Origin: Christensenella sp. UBA1214
Lineage (GTDB): Bacteria; Bacillota; Clostridia; Christensenellales; CAG-138
Direction of reading: 5' to 3'
Assembly (NCBI GenBank): GCA_002309375.1
Contig: DBXK01000023.1
Location: 11,548-44,270 of the forward strand
DNA length: 32,723 nt
Below are positions 8,094-16,607 of this stretch, in pieces; within the stretch, counting starts at the first letter, position 1; every line of letters begins with the position of its first letter. Below the pieces are notes generated by a model. It ran no database searches and was not told where the DNA came from. It was given only the letters and a program-made list of their open reading frames with translations. Both the position numbers and the translations under genes were made by a program.

Positions 8094-9600
8094 AGCAGAC
8101 AACAGAAACCGTTTGAGCGGAGACGCCGGCGCCCCCGCCCAGTCGCAATCGGAAAACCTGATCCAGCATAATAAGCGCGCTGCCGCCGTTCAGGAAAAGC
8201 TCGACGCGGAGAATGAGCAGGGCTCGGGCGTTATCGACGGGATGACCGGAACATTCCGCCGCATCGATACCGAAAAAGAATCCGGCAAGGCGGAAACCGA
8301 TCTGCCTTGGTATAAACGCACGTTTTTCCGCAAGATTCGGTATGCGCTTGTCGCATTGATCATTGCTCTGACCCTTTGGGGCTATGTGCTCATGAGCCAG
8401 AACCCTTCAAGGACCAAAACCGTTGAGAACGTTAAGCTGAACTTCGAAGTCGGTGCCGAATCCGACCTTAAATCGAGAGGTCTGATCGTCAATGACGACC
8501 TCAACGAGCTTTTGAGCACCGTTAATGTCAACGTGCGCACAACACTCAACGATCTGCCCCGATTCAATTCATCCATGACGGATGTTGTGACAGCGACCAT
8601 CAGCCTCAGCGATATTCGTGAGCCTGGCACCTATGTGCGCAATATCGTTGCGACCTCGAGCATCGGGACCGTTGAATCCGTTGAGCCGAGGACCGTCACC
8701 ATTACCGTTGAGAACCTCCGCGCGGCCAGCGTTCCGATTATTGCCGAATTCGTCAACGAGCTGCCCGAGGGTTATTGGCATGATGAGCCGAAGCTTTCCC
8801 AGTCCAGCATCACCGTTACCGGTCCCGAGAGCGTTATCAGCCAGATCCGCGCGGGCAAATGCGTTATCGATCTGAATGATCTGACCGACAAGCTGTATCT
8901 TTCCTTCCCCGTCGTTTTCCTGGACGCCGAGAATGAAGAGATCGAGCTCACGAATGTCATCGACACCGTTCCTTCCGTCATCGTGACGATGGACGTTTTC
9001 CCGACGAAGGAATTCAACGTAAAGGATCTTATCAATGTTGAGGGAGTGAACGAAGAGCTCTATACTTATACTGTAAGCGTTGCGCCGGAGACGATCCGGC
9101 TCGCCGCGCCGCAGAGCGTGCTGGACAACATCGAAGAACTCGGTATCGATCCGTTCGTTATAACCGATTTCAACGTCGGCACGCCTGTCAAGAGGGTCAT
9201 CACGCTCACCGGCATTCCCGAAGAAGCGATCAATCTCAGCGCTGTCCAGAACCGTGTGATCGTGACCGTCGATATTTTCGACAGGATCGTTGAAATGAAA
9301 TTCGGTTACCAGTTCTCCGAAGATGATATCATAAACAAGCAGCAGAATATCGCTTACCAGATCAGGACCGTTTCGAACGTCTACAATATTGTCTTCAAAG
9401 GCCCCGCGCGGCTGCTGAACGAGCTTTCGGCAGATGATATTTCGCTTACAGTCAACGCGGCCGGATATGTCAACGAAGCCGATTATACCGTAATGCCGGA
9501 GCTCACTGTCAGCGGAAATCCGGCATGGCTCACCGACGGCTCGGTTCAGTATTCGTTTGACAGTGTCATTCTCCACGTTTCGCCGAAGCCTTTGGATTAA
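8080..9600 (+). CDS. cdaR: CdaR, YbbR-domain regulator of CdaA
   Basis: 506 residues. CdaR is a membrane protein that binds CdaA and modulates c-di-AMP synthesis from the outer face. One transmembrane helix lies at about residues 88-106 (YALVALIIALTLWGYVLMS), followed by about 400 outer residues with successive YbbR repeats (for example NVKLNFEV, VPIIAEFV, EFNVKDLI). The start is the ATG at 8080, with AGAGG 10 bases upstream, inside the end of cdaA. Unlike Bacillus CdaR, in which the helix is at the very N-terminus, this one has an 85-residue charged, probably disordered cytoplasmic leader. No later ATG with a good ribosome site removes it. Confidence 0.9.
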   Translation: MKRNEADNRNRLSGDAGAPAQSQSENLIQHNKRAAAVQEKLDAENEQGSGVIDGMTGTFRRIDTEKESGKAETDLPWYKRTFFRKIRYALVALIIALTLWGYVLMSQNPSRTKTVENVKLNFEVGAESDLKSRGLIVNDDLNELLSTVNVNVRTTLNDLPRFNSSMTDVVTATISLSDIREPGTYVRNIVATSSIGTVESVEPRTVTITVENLRAASVPIIAEFVNELPEGYWHDEPKLSQSSITVTGPESVISQIRAGKCVIDLNDLTDKLYLSFPVVFLDAENEEIELTNVIDTVPSVIVTMDVFPTKEFNVKDLINVEGVNEELYTYTVSVAPETIRLAAPQSVLDNIEELGIDPFVITDFNVGTPVKRVITLTGIPEEAINLSAVQNRVIVTVDIFDRIVEMKFGYQFSEDDIINKQQNIAYQIRTVSNVYNIVFKGPARLLNELSADDISLTVNAAGYVNEADYTVMPELTVSGNPAWLTDGSVQYSFDSVILHVSPKPLD

Positions 9601-9640
9601 GGCGAAGTCATTCGGGCTTTCTGTATAAAGAATCGATACC

Positions 9641-11239
9641 ATGCAACTGATCGCAACCAATCTGAATCTTCCCTTCAACGCGGACGAATCCGCGCTGAAG
9701 CTGCTGCTTTCTTCCTTCATCCGCATCGCGCCCGACGAGATCGGAGCAATGCGCATCGTCCGCCATTCGCTCGACGCGAGGGACAAGGCGGATATCCGCA
9801 GCATCTACTCCGTCAGCTTCGAACTTTCCGAATCGAACGCGAAGCGCGTTGCGGCGCTCGAGCTCAAAAACATCGGCAGAGCGCCGGAGCTTCCGGATGA
9901 AACGCCTGCTTTCGGCGAAGCCGTACAGCCTGCCCCCGTCGTTGTCGTCGGTCTCGGCCCGGCGGGGCTTTTTGCGGCCTATGAGCTTGCGCGCTATGGA
10001 TATAAGGTCATCGTTCTCGAGCGCGGAAAAGCGCTTCCCGAAAGGAAAAAGGACGTTGATACCTTTTTCACCCACGCCGTGCTCGACCCGAGCAGCAACA
10101 TCATGTTCGGCGAAGGCGGCGCAGGCACTTTTTCCGACGGCAAGCTCACCACGAGGATCAAGGATCCCCGCGCGAAGACGATCCTCGATACGCTGATCCG
10201 CTTCGGTGCGGATGAAAATATCGCCGTTGAAGCGAAGCCGCATATCGGCACGGACGTGCTTTCAAAGGTCGTTCTCAACATGCGCCATGCGCTCGAGGAG
10301 CTCGGCGCCGAGATCCGCTTCGGTTCAACGGTCACGGACTTCAGCTCGAAGGACGGGATCATCGATTCCGTAACGGTCAACGGAAGCGAGAAGATTCCCT
10401 GCTGCGCCGCCGTTTTCGCGATCGGTCAGGCCGCGCGCGACACCTACCGCATGCTCGTTTCGAAAGGGCTCGAAATCGTTCCGAAGCCCTTCGCCGTCGG
10501 CGTACGCATCGAGCATCCGCAGAGCTTCATCGACCGCTCGCAGTACGGCAAATTCGCCGGTCATCCCCGCCTCGGCGCGGCCTCGTATCAGCTCACGGCG
10601 AAGAGCGGTTCGCGCGGCGTCTATACCTTCTGCATGTGCCCCGGCGGCGTCGTGGTCGCATCCTCCTCCGATAAGGATCAGGTCGTCACCAACGGCATGA
10701 GCTATCACGCCCGCGACGGCAAAAACGCGAATTCCGCGATCATCGTGCAGGTCAACCCCTCCGATTTCGGCAGCGACCCGCTTTCCGGAATCGTTTTCCA
10801 GGAAAAGATCGAGAACGCCGCATTCCGTCTCGGCGGCGGCGATTACTCCGCGCCCGCGATGATGGTCGGCGATTTCCTCACCGGCAAAAAGCCGACGGGC
10901 TTCGGCGGCGTCACTCCGACCTACCGCCCGAACGTCGTCCCGCGCGATATTTCCAAATGCATGCCGCCCGTCATCGCGAACGGTATCAGGGAGGGCATCC
11001 GCGTTTTCGCCCGCCAGATCAAGGGCTTCGATATGTATGACGCGGTCCTCACGGCCGTCGAAAGCCGCTCGAGCGCTCCTGTGCGCATTCAGCGCGGCGA
11101 GGACGGGCAGGCGACCCGCATGAAGGGCCTTTACCCCGTCGGCGAAGGCGCAGGTTACGCCGGCGGCATCGTCAGCGCCGCCGTGGACGGTCTTCGCGCC
11201 GCGGAGAGGATAATCGCGCAGTATAAACCCGCAGAATAA
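9641..11239 (+). CDS. FAD-dependent dehydrogenase (COG2509-type)
   Basis: 532 residues. The dinucleotide-binding GLGPAG is at residues 104-109, preceded by a roughly 100-residue N-terminal domain typical of this uncharacterised family. Later come FGEGGAGTFSDGKL, the segment EGIRVFARQI, and the FAD-closing motif LYPVGEGAGYAGGIVSAA near the C-terminus. Substrate and reaction are not known for the family; it is widespread in Clostridia and Bacteroidetes. No good ribosome site precedes the ATG at 9641, but the N-terminal sequence fits the family and no better start is visible. It lies 40 bases after cdaR in the same direction, so read-through is likely. Confidence 0.85.
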   Translation: MQLIATNLNLPFNADESALKLLLSSFIRIAPDEIGAMRIVRHSLDARDKADIRSIYSVSFELSESNAKRVAALELKNIGRAPELPDETPAFGEAVQPAPVVVVGLGPAGLFAAYELARYGYKVIVLERGKALPERKKDVDTFFTHAVLDPSSNIMFGEGGAGTFSDGKLTTRIKDPRAKTILDTLIRFGADENIAVEAKPHIGTDVLSKVVLNMRHALEELGAEIRFGSTVTDFSSKDGIIDSVTVNGSEKIPCCAAVFAIGQAARDTYRMLVSKGLEIVPKPFAVGVRIEHPQSFIDRSQYGKFAGHPRLGAASYQLTAKSGSRGVYTFCMCPGGVVVASSSDKDQVVTNGMSYHARDGKNANSAIIVQVNPSDFGSDPLSGIVFQEKIENAAFRLGGGDYSAPAMMVGDFLTGKKPTGFGGVTPTYRPNVVPRDISKCMPPVIANGIREGIRVFARQIKGFDMYDAVLTAVESRSSAPVRIQRGEDGQATRMKGLYPVGEGAGYAGGIVSAAVDGLRAAERIIAQYKPAE

Positions 11240-11259
11240 AATCCCGAAAAGGTCAGGAT

Positions 11260-11970
11260 ATGAAAAAATACATTATTGTAATCGGTAATTTCGGCTCCGG
11301 CAAGACCGAGCTTGCGCTCAACCTTGCCTTTAACGCCGCGAAGGATCAAAAGGTCACGCTCGTTGACCTCGATATCATAAACCCGTATTTTCGCTCCTCC
11401 GAAAGGAAAAAGGAGCTCGACGCCGCCGGCATCCGCCTCTTCTCGCCCTCCTTCGTCAGCATGGGCGTCGAAGTCCCGAGCCTTCCCGCGGAGATCTATT
11501 CCGTTTTCTCGAATGACAGCGACGTCGTCATCTTCGACGTCGGCGGCGACGCTGCCGGCGCGATCGCACTCGGGCAGTACAAGCGCTTTTTGAAGGATAT
11601 CGAAAACGTCGAAACGCTCTACGTCATCAATTCCCGCCGTCCGTTTTCCTGCGAGCTCGATTTCAATATCGACATGATCGGCAAGGTCACGGAAGCGGGC
11701 CGCGTCGGCGTAAATGCCGTCGTCAACAATACAAATCTTTCCCAGGAAACGACCGTCCGCGAGCTGATCGACGGTTACGATATGGTCCGCAGGGTCTGCG
11801 AGGCTACGGGGCTGACCGTTAAATACACGACCGGATGCGAACCCGTGATCTCCGAATTCAAAAAATACGCCGAAGAAAACGGCCTCGATCCGCGCTACGT
11901 CGGCGAGGTTTACCCGATCGAGCGCTATATGCACCGCGACTGGGCCCGCTTCACCGAAAGCGGTCTGTGA
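11260..11970 (+). CDS. P-loop nucleotide-binding protein (ParA/MinD/CobQ-like fold)
   Basis: 236 residues. The Walker A loop GNFGSGKTE is at residues 9-17, followed by VDLDIINPYFRS (the switch-like region after strand 2) and a Walker B-like VVIFDVGGDAAG. This layout fits the SIMIBI class of ATPases or GTPases related to ParA and CobQ, but the lysine that defines the deviant ParA Walker motif is not evident. No partner or substrate can be named. AAAAGG lies about 7-8 bases before the ATG. The last four bases overlap a GTG start of the following SLOG gene (GTGA), which suggests coupled translation of the two. Confidence 0.75.
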   Translation: MKKYIIVIGNFGSGKTELALNLAFNAAKDQKVTLVDLDIINPYFRSSERKKELDAAGIRLFSPSFVSMGVEVPSLPAEIYSVFSNDSDVVIFDVGGDAAGAIALGQYKRFLKDIENVETLYVINSRRPFSCELDFNIDMIGKVTEAGRVGVNAVVNNTNLSQETTVRELIDGYDMVRRVCEATGLTVKYTTGCEPVISEFKKYAEENGLDPRYVGEVYPIERYMHRDWARFTESGL

Positions 11971-12488
11971 GCCTCCCGTCAATGGGTATCAACGGCAAAA
12001 CCGTCCCCGGCATCGACGCCGGCAGCGCCGCGGCCTTCACCGGGCACCGCGCAGAGAACCTTCCCTGGCGCTTCAATGACGCGGATTCCGCATGCTGTGC
12101 GCTGAGAGCCGCCCTTGCCTCCGCGATCGAAGCGGCTTACGCCGAGGGGAAGCGGATCTTCCTTTCCGGCATGGCGACCGGTACGGATACCTATGCCGCG
12201 GAGGAAGTGCTGCTTTTGAAACGGAAACATCCCGATATGCGGCTTGTCTGCGTGTTTCCCTGCCCTTCGAACGATCCGCGCGCGCTGCGCATCGCCGACT
12301 CCGCCGACGAATGCCTCCTGCTGAACGGCGAATATGTGCCGGGCTGCATGCAGCAGCGCAACCGCTTTCTTGTTGAAAATTCCTCGCTCATCATCGCCTG
12401 CTACGACGGGCGGCATGAGGGCGGGACTTACCAAACGCTTTGCCTTGCGCAGGAAAAAGGCCTCCGGATCATGCTGATCGGGCCGTAA
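11967..12488 (+). CDS. YpsA-like SLOG/DUF1273-family protein
   Basis: 173 residues if the GTG overlapping the previous stop is used; an in-frame ATG at 11982 would give 168. Features of the SLOG nucleotide-binding fold are visible: AAFTGHRAENLPW near the N-terminus, FLSGMATGTDTYAAE in the middle, and a late IIACYDGRHEGGTYQTL. YpsA of Bacillus and Staphylococcus affects cell division and is thought to bind a nucleotide-derived ligand. The catalytic or signalling role here is unknown. Neither start has a clear ribosome site, so coupling to the ATPase gene upstream is the likelier way of translation. Confidence 0.78.
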   Translation: MSLPSMGINGKTVPGIDAGSAAAFTGHRAENLPWRFNDADSACCALRAALASAIEAAYAEGKRIFLSGMATGTDTYAAEEVLLLKRKHPDMRLVCVFPCPSNDPRALRIADSADECLLLNGEYVPGCMQQRNRFLVENSSLIIACYDGRHEGGTYQTLCLAQEKGLRIMLIGP

Positions 12489-12512
12489 CTGCGCTTATTA
12501 CCGGAGTTAATC

Positions 12513-14432
12513 ATGCCTTTACTGGGTGTTCGCAATTTAAAAAAAGCTTTCGTCGAGCGCGTGCTTTTCGAGGATATCTCCTTCGAAGTGGACGCGAACG
12601 ACCATATCGGTTTTGTCGGAGTCAACGGCTGCGGCAAATCAACGCTCTTCCGCATCCTTCTCGGCGAGGAGCCCTATGACGAGGGCGATATCTACATTTC
12701 CTCCGAAACGAAGATCGGAAGCATGCAGCAGAAGGTATCGAACGACGATATCTCGCTCTATGATTACACGCTCGAGGTCTTTTCGGAGCTCATCAATATC
12801 GAAGCGGAGCTCGACGGCATCGCTTCGATCCTTTCCGAAAACGGACCGGACGAAAGGCTGATCCTGCGCCAGCAGCGCCTCCACGACCGCTATTACAGTC
12901 TTGAGGGAACGACCTTCCGCGCAAGGACGCGCTCGACGCTGCTCGGCCTCGGCTTCACGGAGGATGAGCTTTCAAGGAGCATCCGCACCTTCAGCGGCGG
13001 CCAGAAGAACAAGGCGCAGCTTGCGAGGCTGCTGCTTTCCGATTCGAACCTCATGCTCCTCGACGAGCCGACCAACCACCTTGATATCTCCTCGATCGAG
13101 TGGCTCGAAAACTTCCTTGCCGGCTATCGCGGCGCGTTCATCGTCATCTCCCACGACCGTTATTTTCTCGATAAGGTCACGAACCGCACGATCGAGCTCA
13201 AGGACAGGCGGCTCTTCGTTTCGAAGGGCAATTATTCCCGCCATCTGGAGCTGCGCAGCACGGCGCGCGAGCTTGAAGTCCGCCGTTTCCTCCGCACTCA
13301 GAAGGAGATCAAAAGGATCGAGTGCATCGTCGAGCAGCAGCGGCGCTGGGGCCAGGCGCATAATTTCGTAACCGCCGCATCAAAACAAAAGCAGGCGGAC
13401 AGGCTAAAGGAGACCCTTGTCGAGCCCGAACGCGACAGCGCTTCGATCCGCTTCCGGTTCAACGCGAAGGAGGTCAGCGGCAACGACGTGCTCGTTGCAA
13501 AGCAGCTTTCCAAAGCCTTCGACGGCAAGCAGGTTTTCAAGGGCGTCGATATGCTGATCAAAAAGGGCGAAAAGGTCTTCCTGCTCGGCGACAACGGCTC
13601 CGGCAAAACGACCCTTCTCAATATCCTTGCGGGCAGGATCCGGCCCTCCTCCGGCGCGTTCTATCTCGGCGCGCACGTCGAAGCGGCCTATTACGAGCAG
13701 GCGCTCGTCCCCTCCGACCCGAATATCAGCGTTCTGAACGACGTTTGGGACAAGTATTATACCACCATGACCCGTGCGGAGGTCTGCAACGCGCTTGCGG
13801 CGTTCCTTTTCCGCGGCGACGACGTAAATAAGCCCCTTGGGATGCTCTCCGGCGGCGAGCTTGCGAGGGTCCAGCTCCTGAAGCTGATGCTGACCCGCTG
13901 CAATCTCCTTTTCCTTGACGAGCCGACCAACCACCTTGACATCGCCTCGAGGGAAGCGCTTGAAAACGCGCTCGAGGAATATAACGGCACGATGCTGATC
14001 GTGACGCACGACCGCTACCTCGTCAACCGCCTTGCCGACAGGATCCTCCGCATGACGCCGAACGGGCTCGAGGAATACATCGGCGGCTACGACGACTATC
14101 TCGAAGCGCTTGCGCGGAAGGATCAGAACGGCGCCGAGCCCGAAAAGAATCTTTCGCAGAACGCGATCGATTACCGTGAAAAGAAACAGCAGCAGAGCGC
14201 CGTCAACCGCGCGAAGGGCGAAAGGGAGCGCGCCGAAAAGGCCGTCGTCAAGGCGGAAGCGGAGCTAAATGCGCTTGAAGAGGAGCTCGCCTCCCCCGCC
14301 TGCGCCTCCGATTACAAAAAGGCCGTGGAGCTTTCCGCAAAGGCCGACCGCATGCGTCAGGAGCTTGAAAAGCTCTATAAGAACTGGGAGGAAGCCGAAG
14401 AAAAGCTCTCCGCTCTCACAGGCGAAAATTAG
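12513..14432 (+). CDS. ABC-F family ATPase (ribosome-associated type)
   Basis: 639 residues with two ABC domains and no membrane helix. First domain: Walker A GVNGCGKST at 36-44, signature FSGGQ near 160-164, and Walker B LMLLDEPTNHLD. The interdomain linker (about 240-325, charged and helical) corresponds to the P-site tRNA-interacting region. Second domain: Walker A GDNGSGKTT at 359-367, signature LSGGE near 445-449, then FLDEPTNHLD. A charged coiled coil fills residues from about 560 to the end. ABC-F proteins act on the ribosome to relieve stalling or protect against antibiotics. Nothing visible tells a housekeeping Uup/YdiF-type protein from a resistance type. There is no attenuator-like leader; the gene starts 24 bases after the SLOG gene with GGAG 6 bases before ATG. 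Confidence 0.9.
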   Translation: MPLLGVRNLKKAFVERVLFEDISFEVDANDHIGFVGVNGCGKSTLFRILLGEEPYDEGDIYISSETKIGSMQQKVSNDDISLYDYTLEVFSELINIEAELDGIASILSENGPDERLILRQQRLHDRYYSLEGTTFRARTRSTLLGLGFTEDELSRSIRTFSGGQKNKAQLARLLLSDSNLMLLDEPTNHLDISSIEWLENFLAGYRGAFIVISHDRYFLDKVTNRTIELKDRRLFVSKGNYSRHLELRSTARELEVRRFLRTQKEIKRIECIVEQQRRWGQAHNFVTAASKQKQADRLKETLVEPERDSASIRFRFNAKEVSGNDVLVAKQLSKAFDGKQVFKGVDMLIKKGEKVFLLGDNGSGKTTLLNILAGRIRPSSGAFYLGAHVEAAYYEQALVPSDPNISVLNDVWDKYYTTMTRAEVCNALAAFLFRGDDVNKPLGMLSGGELARVQLLKLMLTRCNLLFLDEPTNHLDIASREALENALEEYNGTMLIVTHDRYLVNRLADRILRMTPNGLEEYIGGYDDYLEALARKDQNGAEPEKNLSQNAIDYREKKQQQSAVNRAKGERERAEKAVVKAEAELNALEEELASPACASDYKKAVELSAKADRMRQELEKLYKNWEEAEEKLSALTGEN

Positions 14433-14469
14433 TCCCTGCTCGATTTGCGGATTCATCAGCATTTTTGAA

Positions 14470-14486
14470 GCCGTACTGCATACGGC
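14470..14486 (+). promoter_or_regulatory. Stem-loop just before the RNase J ribosome binding site
   Basis: A perfect 6-bp stem GCCGTA/TACGGC with a CTGCA loop ends 5 bases before AAAGGAG. There is no U-tract, so it is not a terminator. Its place in a 72-base leader would suit control of translation or mRNA processing, but no function is shown. Confidence 0.4.
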
Positions 14487-14504
14487 ATTGAAAGGAGTTA
14501 TGTT

Positions 14505-16178
14505 TTGTCCAAAGCACTGACCGAGAAACTGAGGATCATACCCCTCGGCGGTCTCGGAGAGATCGGGAAGAACATGACCGCGCTCGAATACGGCGATGAT
14601 ATGATCGTCATCGACTGCGGCCTCGCCTTTCCGGATGAAGATATGCTCGGCATCGATATGGTCATTCCCGACATATCGTACCTTGAAGCGAATAAACAAA
14701 AACTGCGCGCGTTCGTGATCACGCACGGGCATGAGGACCATATCGGTTCGCTCCCCTACGTTCTCGATAAAGTCAAAGCCCCCGTTTTCGGAACGCGCTT
14801 CACCCTTGCTCTCATCGAGCACAAGCTCGAGGAGCATAACATCATCGACGCGGTCCTGCACTGCATCGTGCCCGGGGACGCCGTTGAGCTCGGCTGCTTC
14901 AAGGTCGAGTTCATCAAGGTCAACCATTCCGTTCCCGGCGCCGTCGCGCTCGCCATAACAACGCCCGTCGGCGTCGTGATCCATACCGGCGATTTCAAGG
15001 TCGACTATACCTCTCTTGACGATGAGCCGATCGACATCAACCGCTTCGCCTCCTACGGCAGCGAGGGCGTGCTTGCGCTGATGATGGACAGCACCAACGC
15101 GGAGCTCGAGGGCGTCACGCCCTCCGAAAGGGAGCTCGGCAAGACCTTCGAAAAGGTCTTCACGGAAGCCGAGGGCCGCGTGATCGTCGCCTCATTCGCC
15201 TCCAACGTCTACCGTATCCAGCAGGTCATAGACACGGCAGTCCGCCATGGCCGCGTGATCTGCTTCCAGGGCCGTTCGATGGTCAATATCGCCCGCATCG
15301 CCTATGAGCACGGGTATCTGAACCTTCCCGACAACAGCGTCGTGGATATCGACCAGCTCAAAAATTACGAGAACAACCGCATCTGCGTGCTCACGACCGG
15401 CAGCCAGGGCGAATCGATGAGCGGGCTTTTCCGCATGGCGAACGCCAACCACCGCCTGATCGTCGGCAAGGGCGACACCGTCATCATCTCCGCTTCCGCG
15501 ATCCCAGGCAACGAGCGCAGCGTCGGCCGCGTAATCAACCAGCTTTTCCGCCGCGGTGCGAACGTGATCTACGACCGCCTTGCGGACGTCCATGTTTCCG
15601 GCCACGCGCGGCGTGAGGAGCTGAAGCTCATGTTCCGCTTGCTGAAGCCGAAGTATTTCATCCCCGTCCACGGCGAAACGCGGCACCTTTACCGCCACGC
15701 CCGCCTTGCGGAGGAGATGGGCATCAGCCCCGGCAATGTTTTCGTTATGGATAACGGCAACATCCTCGAGATCGACCATAAGGAAGCGAAGCTGAACGGC
15801 AGCGTTTCCTCCGGCTCGATCCTCGTCGATGGCCTCGGCGTCGGCGACATCGGTTCGACCGTGCTCCGCGAAAGGCGCCTGCTTTCCCAGGAGGGCATGT
15901 TCTCCATCATCATCCCCGTTCAGAAATCGACGGGCGACCTTATCGGCCTTCCGGAGATCATCACGCGCGGCTTCATCTACCTCAAGGATGCGGATGAGCT
16001 GATCGCCGAAGCGAAGCAGTACGCCTTCGATCAATCGGTCCAGCTTCTCGAAAAGCACAAGGGGCCGGACTGGACGGCGTTCAATGCGGCGATGAAGAGC
16101 GCGATGAAGGCCTTCCTTCTCAACAAAACGAAGCGCACGCCGATCATCGTTCCGATCGTCGTGGACATCGAGCTTTAA
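14505..16178 (+). CDS. rnjA: Ribonuclease J, TTG start
   Basis: 557 residues, the normal length. RNase J is a metallo-beta-lactamase/beta-CASP nuclease with 5'-3' exo- and endonuclease activity, central to mRNA decay and rRNA maturation in Firmicutes. The metal motif HGHEDH is at residues 74-79, with a preceding IDCGLAFPDED. A later HTGDFKVDYT and the beta-CASP segment HVSGHARREELK are also present. The start is TTG at 14505, 7 bases after AAAGGAG. An ATG at 14500 is closer to the site but opens another frame that stops after six codons. A single gene copy is seen here, so J1 or J2 identity is not decided. The next gene is a YlbF-family protein. Confidence 0.95.
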   Translation: MSKALTEKLRIIPLGGLGEIGKNMTALEYGDDMIVIDCGLAFPDEDMLGIDMVIPDISYLEANKQKLRAFVITHGHEDHIGSLPYVLDKVKAPVFGTRFTLALIEHKLEEHNIIDAVLHCIVPGDAVELGCFKVEFIKVNHSVPGAVALAITTPVGVVIHTGDFKVDYTSLDDEPIDINRFASYGSEGVLALMMDSTNAELEGVTPSERELGKTFEKVFTEAEGRVIVASFASNVYRIQQVIDTAVRHGRVICFQGRSMVNIARIAYEHGYLNLPDNSVVDIDQLKNYENNRICVLTTGSQGESMSGLFRMANANHRLIVGKGDTVIISASAIPGNERSVGRVINQLFRRGANVIYDRLADVHVSGHARREELKLMFRLLKPKYFIPVHGETRHLYRHARLAEEMGISPGNVFVMDNGNILEIDHKEAKLNGSVSSGSILVDGLGVGDIGSTVLRERRLLSQEGMFSIIIPVQKSTGDLIGLPEIITRGFIYLKDADELIAEAKQYAFDQSVQLLEKHKGPDWTAFNAAMKSAMKAFLLNKTKRTPIIVPIVVDIEL

Positions 16179-16217
16179 ACCGAACAAGCTGCGGAAACGT
16201 TACTATTATAAGGACCT

Positions 16218-16562
16218 ATGGACGAGATCAGGCAAAAAACAGCCGAGCTTGCCGCTCTTTTGAAGGAAAGCGACGAATATGCTGATTTCAGCAGGGCGGC
16301 GAAAGCCGCCGACCGCAGCGCATCCGGCACGGCGCTCCTCGGCGAATACCGCAGGCTCCGACAAAAGCTTCAAGCGGCGGAGCTATCCGGCGCGGACTGC
16401 ACGGACGAGCTTGAAAAGCTCCAAAAGCTCGGTGAGTTGCTGCAGATGGACCCCGTGACGAGCGAATACCTTTTCGCCGAATACCGGCTGAACAAACTGC
16501 TCGCGGAGATCTATAAGGATCTTGCCGGGGCCGTCGGAGCGGATCTCGGACTGACCGACTGA
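16218..16562 (+). CDS. YlbF/YmcA-family protein (RNase Y-modulating type)
   Basis: 114 residues, almost wholly helical and charged, matching the Com_YlbF family in length and pattern (repeated LLGEYRRLRQKLQ and EYLFAEYRLNKLLAEI). In Bacillus the paralogues YlbF and YmcA, with YaaT, form a complex that guides RNase Y and so affects competence, sporulation and biofilm. Which paralogue this matches cannot be judged. It follows RNase J by 39 bases, so two mRNA-decay functions appear linked here. AAGGA lies only three bases before the ATG, so translation may be weak or coupled. Confidence 0.82.
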   Translation: MDEIRQKTAELAALLKESDEYADFSRAAKAADRSASGTALLGEYRRLRQKLQAAELSGADCTDELEKLQKLGELLQMDPVTSEYLFAEYRLNKLLAEIYKDLAGAVGADLGLTD

Positions 16563-16607
16563 TGCGTCTTTTCGCAAACATCAAACCGACTTTACGGGGT
16601 TTTGAAT

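Noticed and set aside
14500..14520. ATG and six-codon frame (MFCPKH) at the RNase J start as a leader peptide
   Set aside because: The ribosome site is only two bases from this ATG, while the TTG at 14505 is at the ideal distance and in the RNase J frame.
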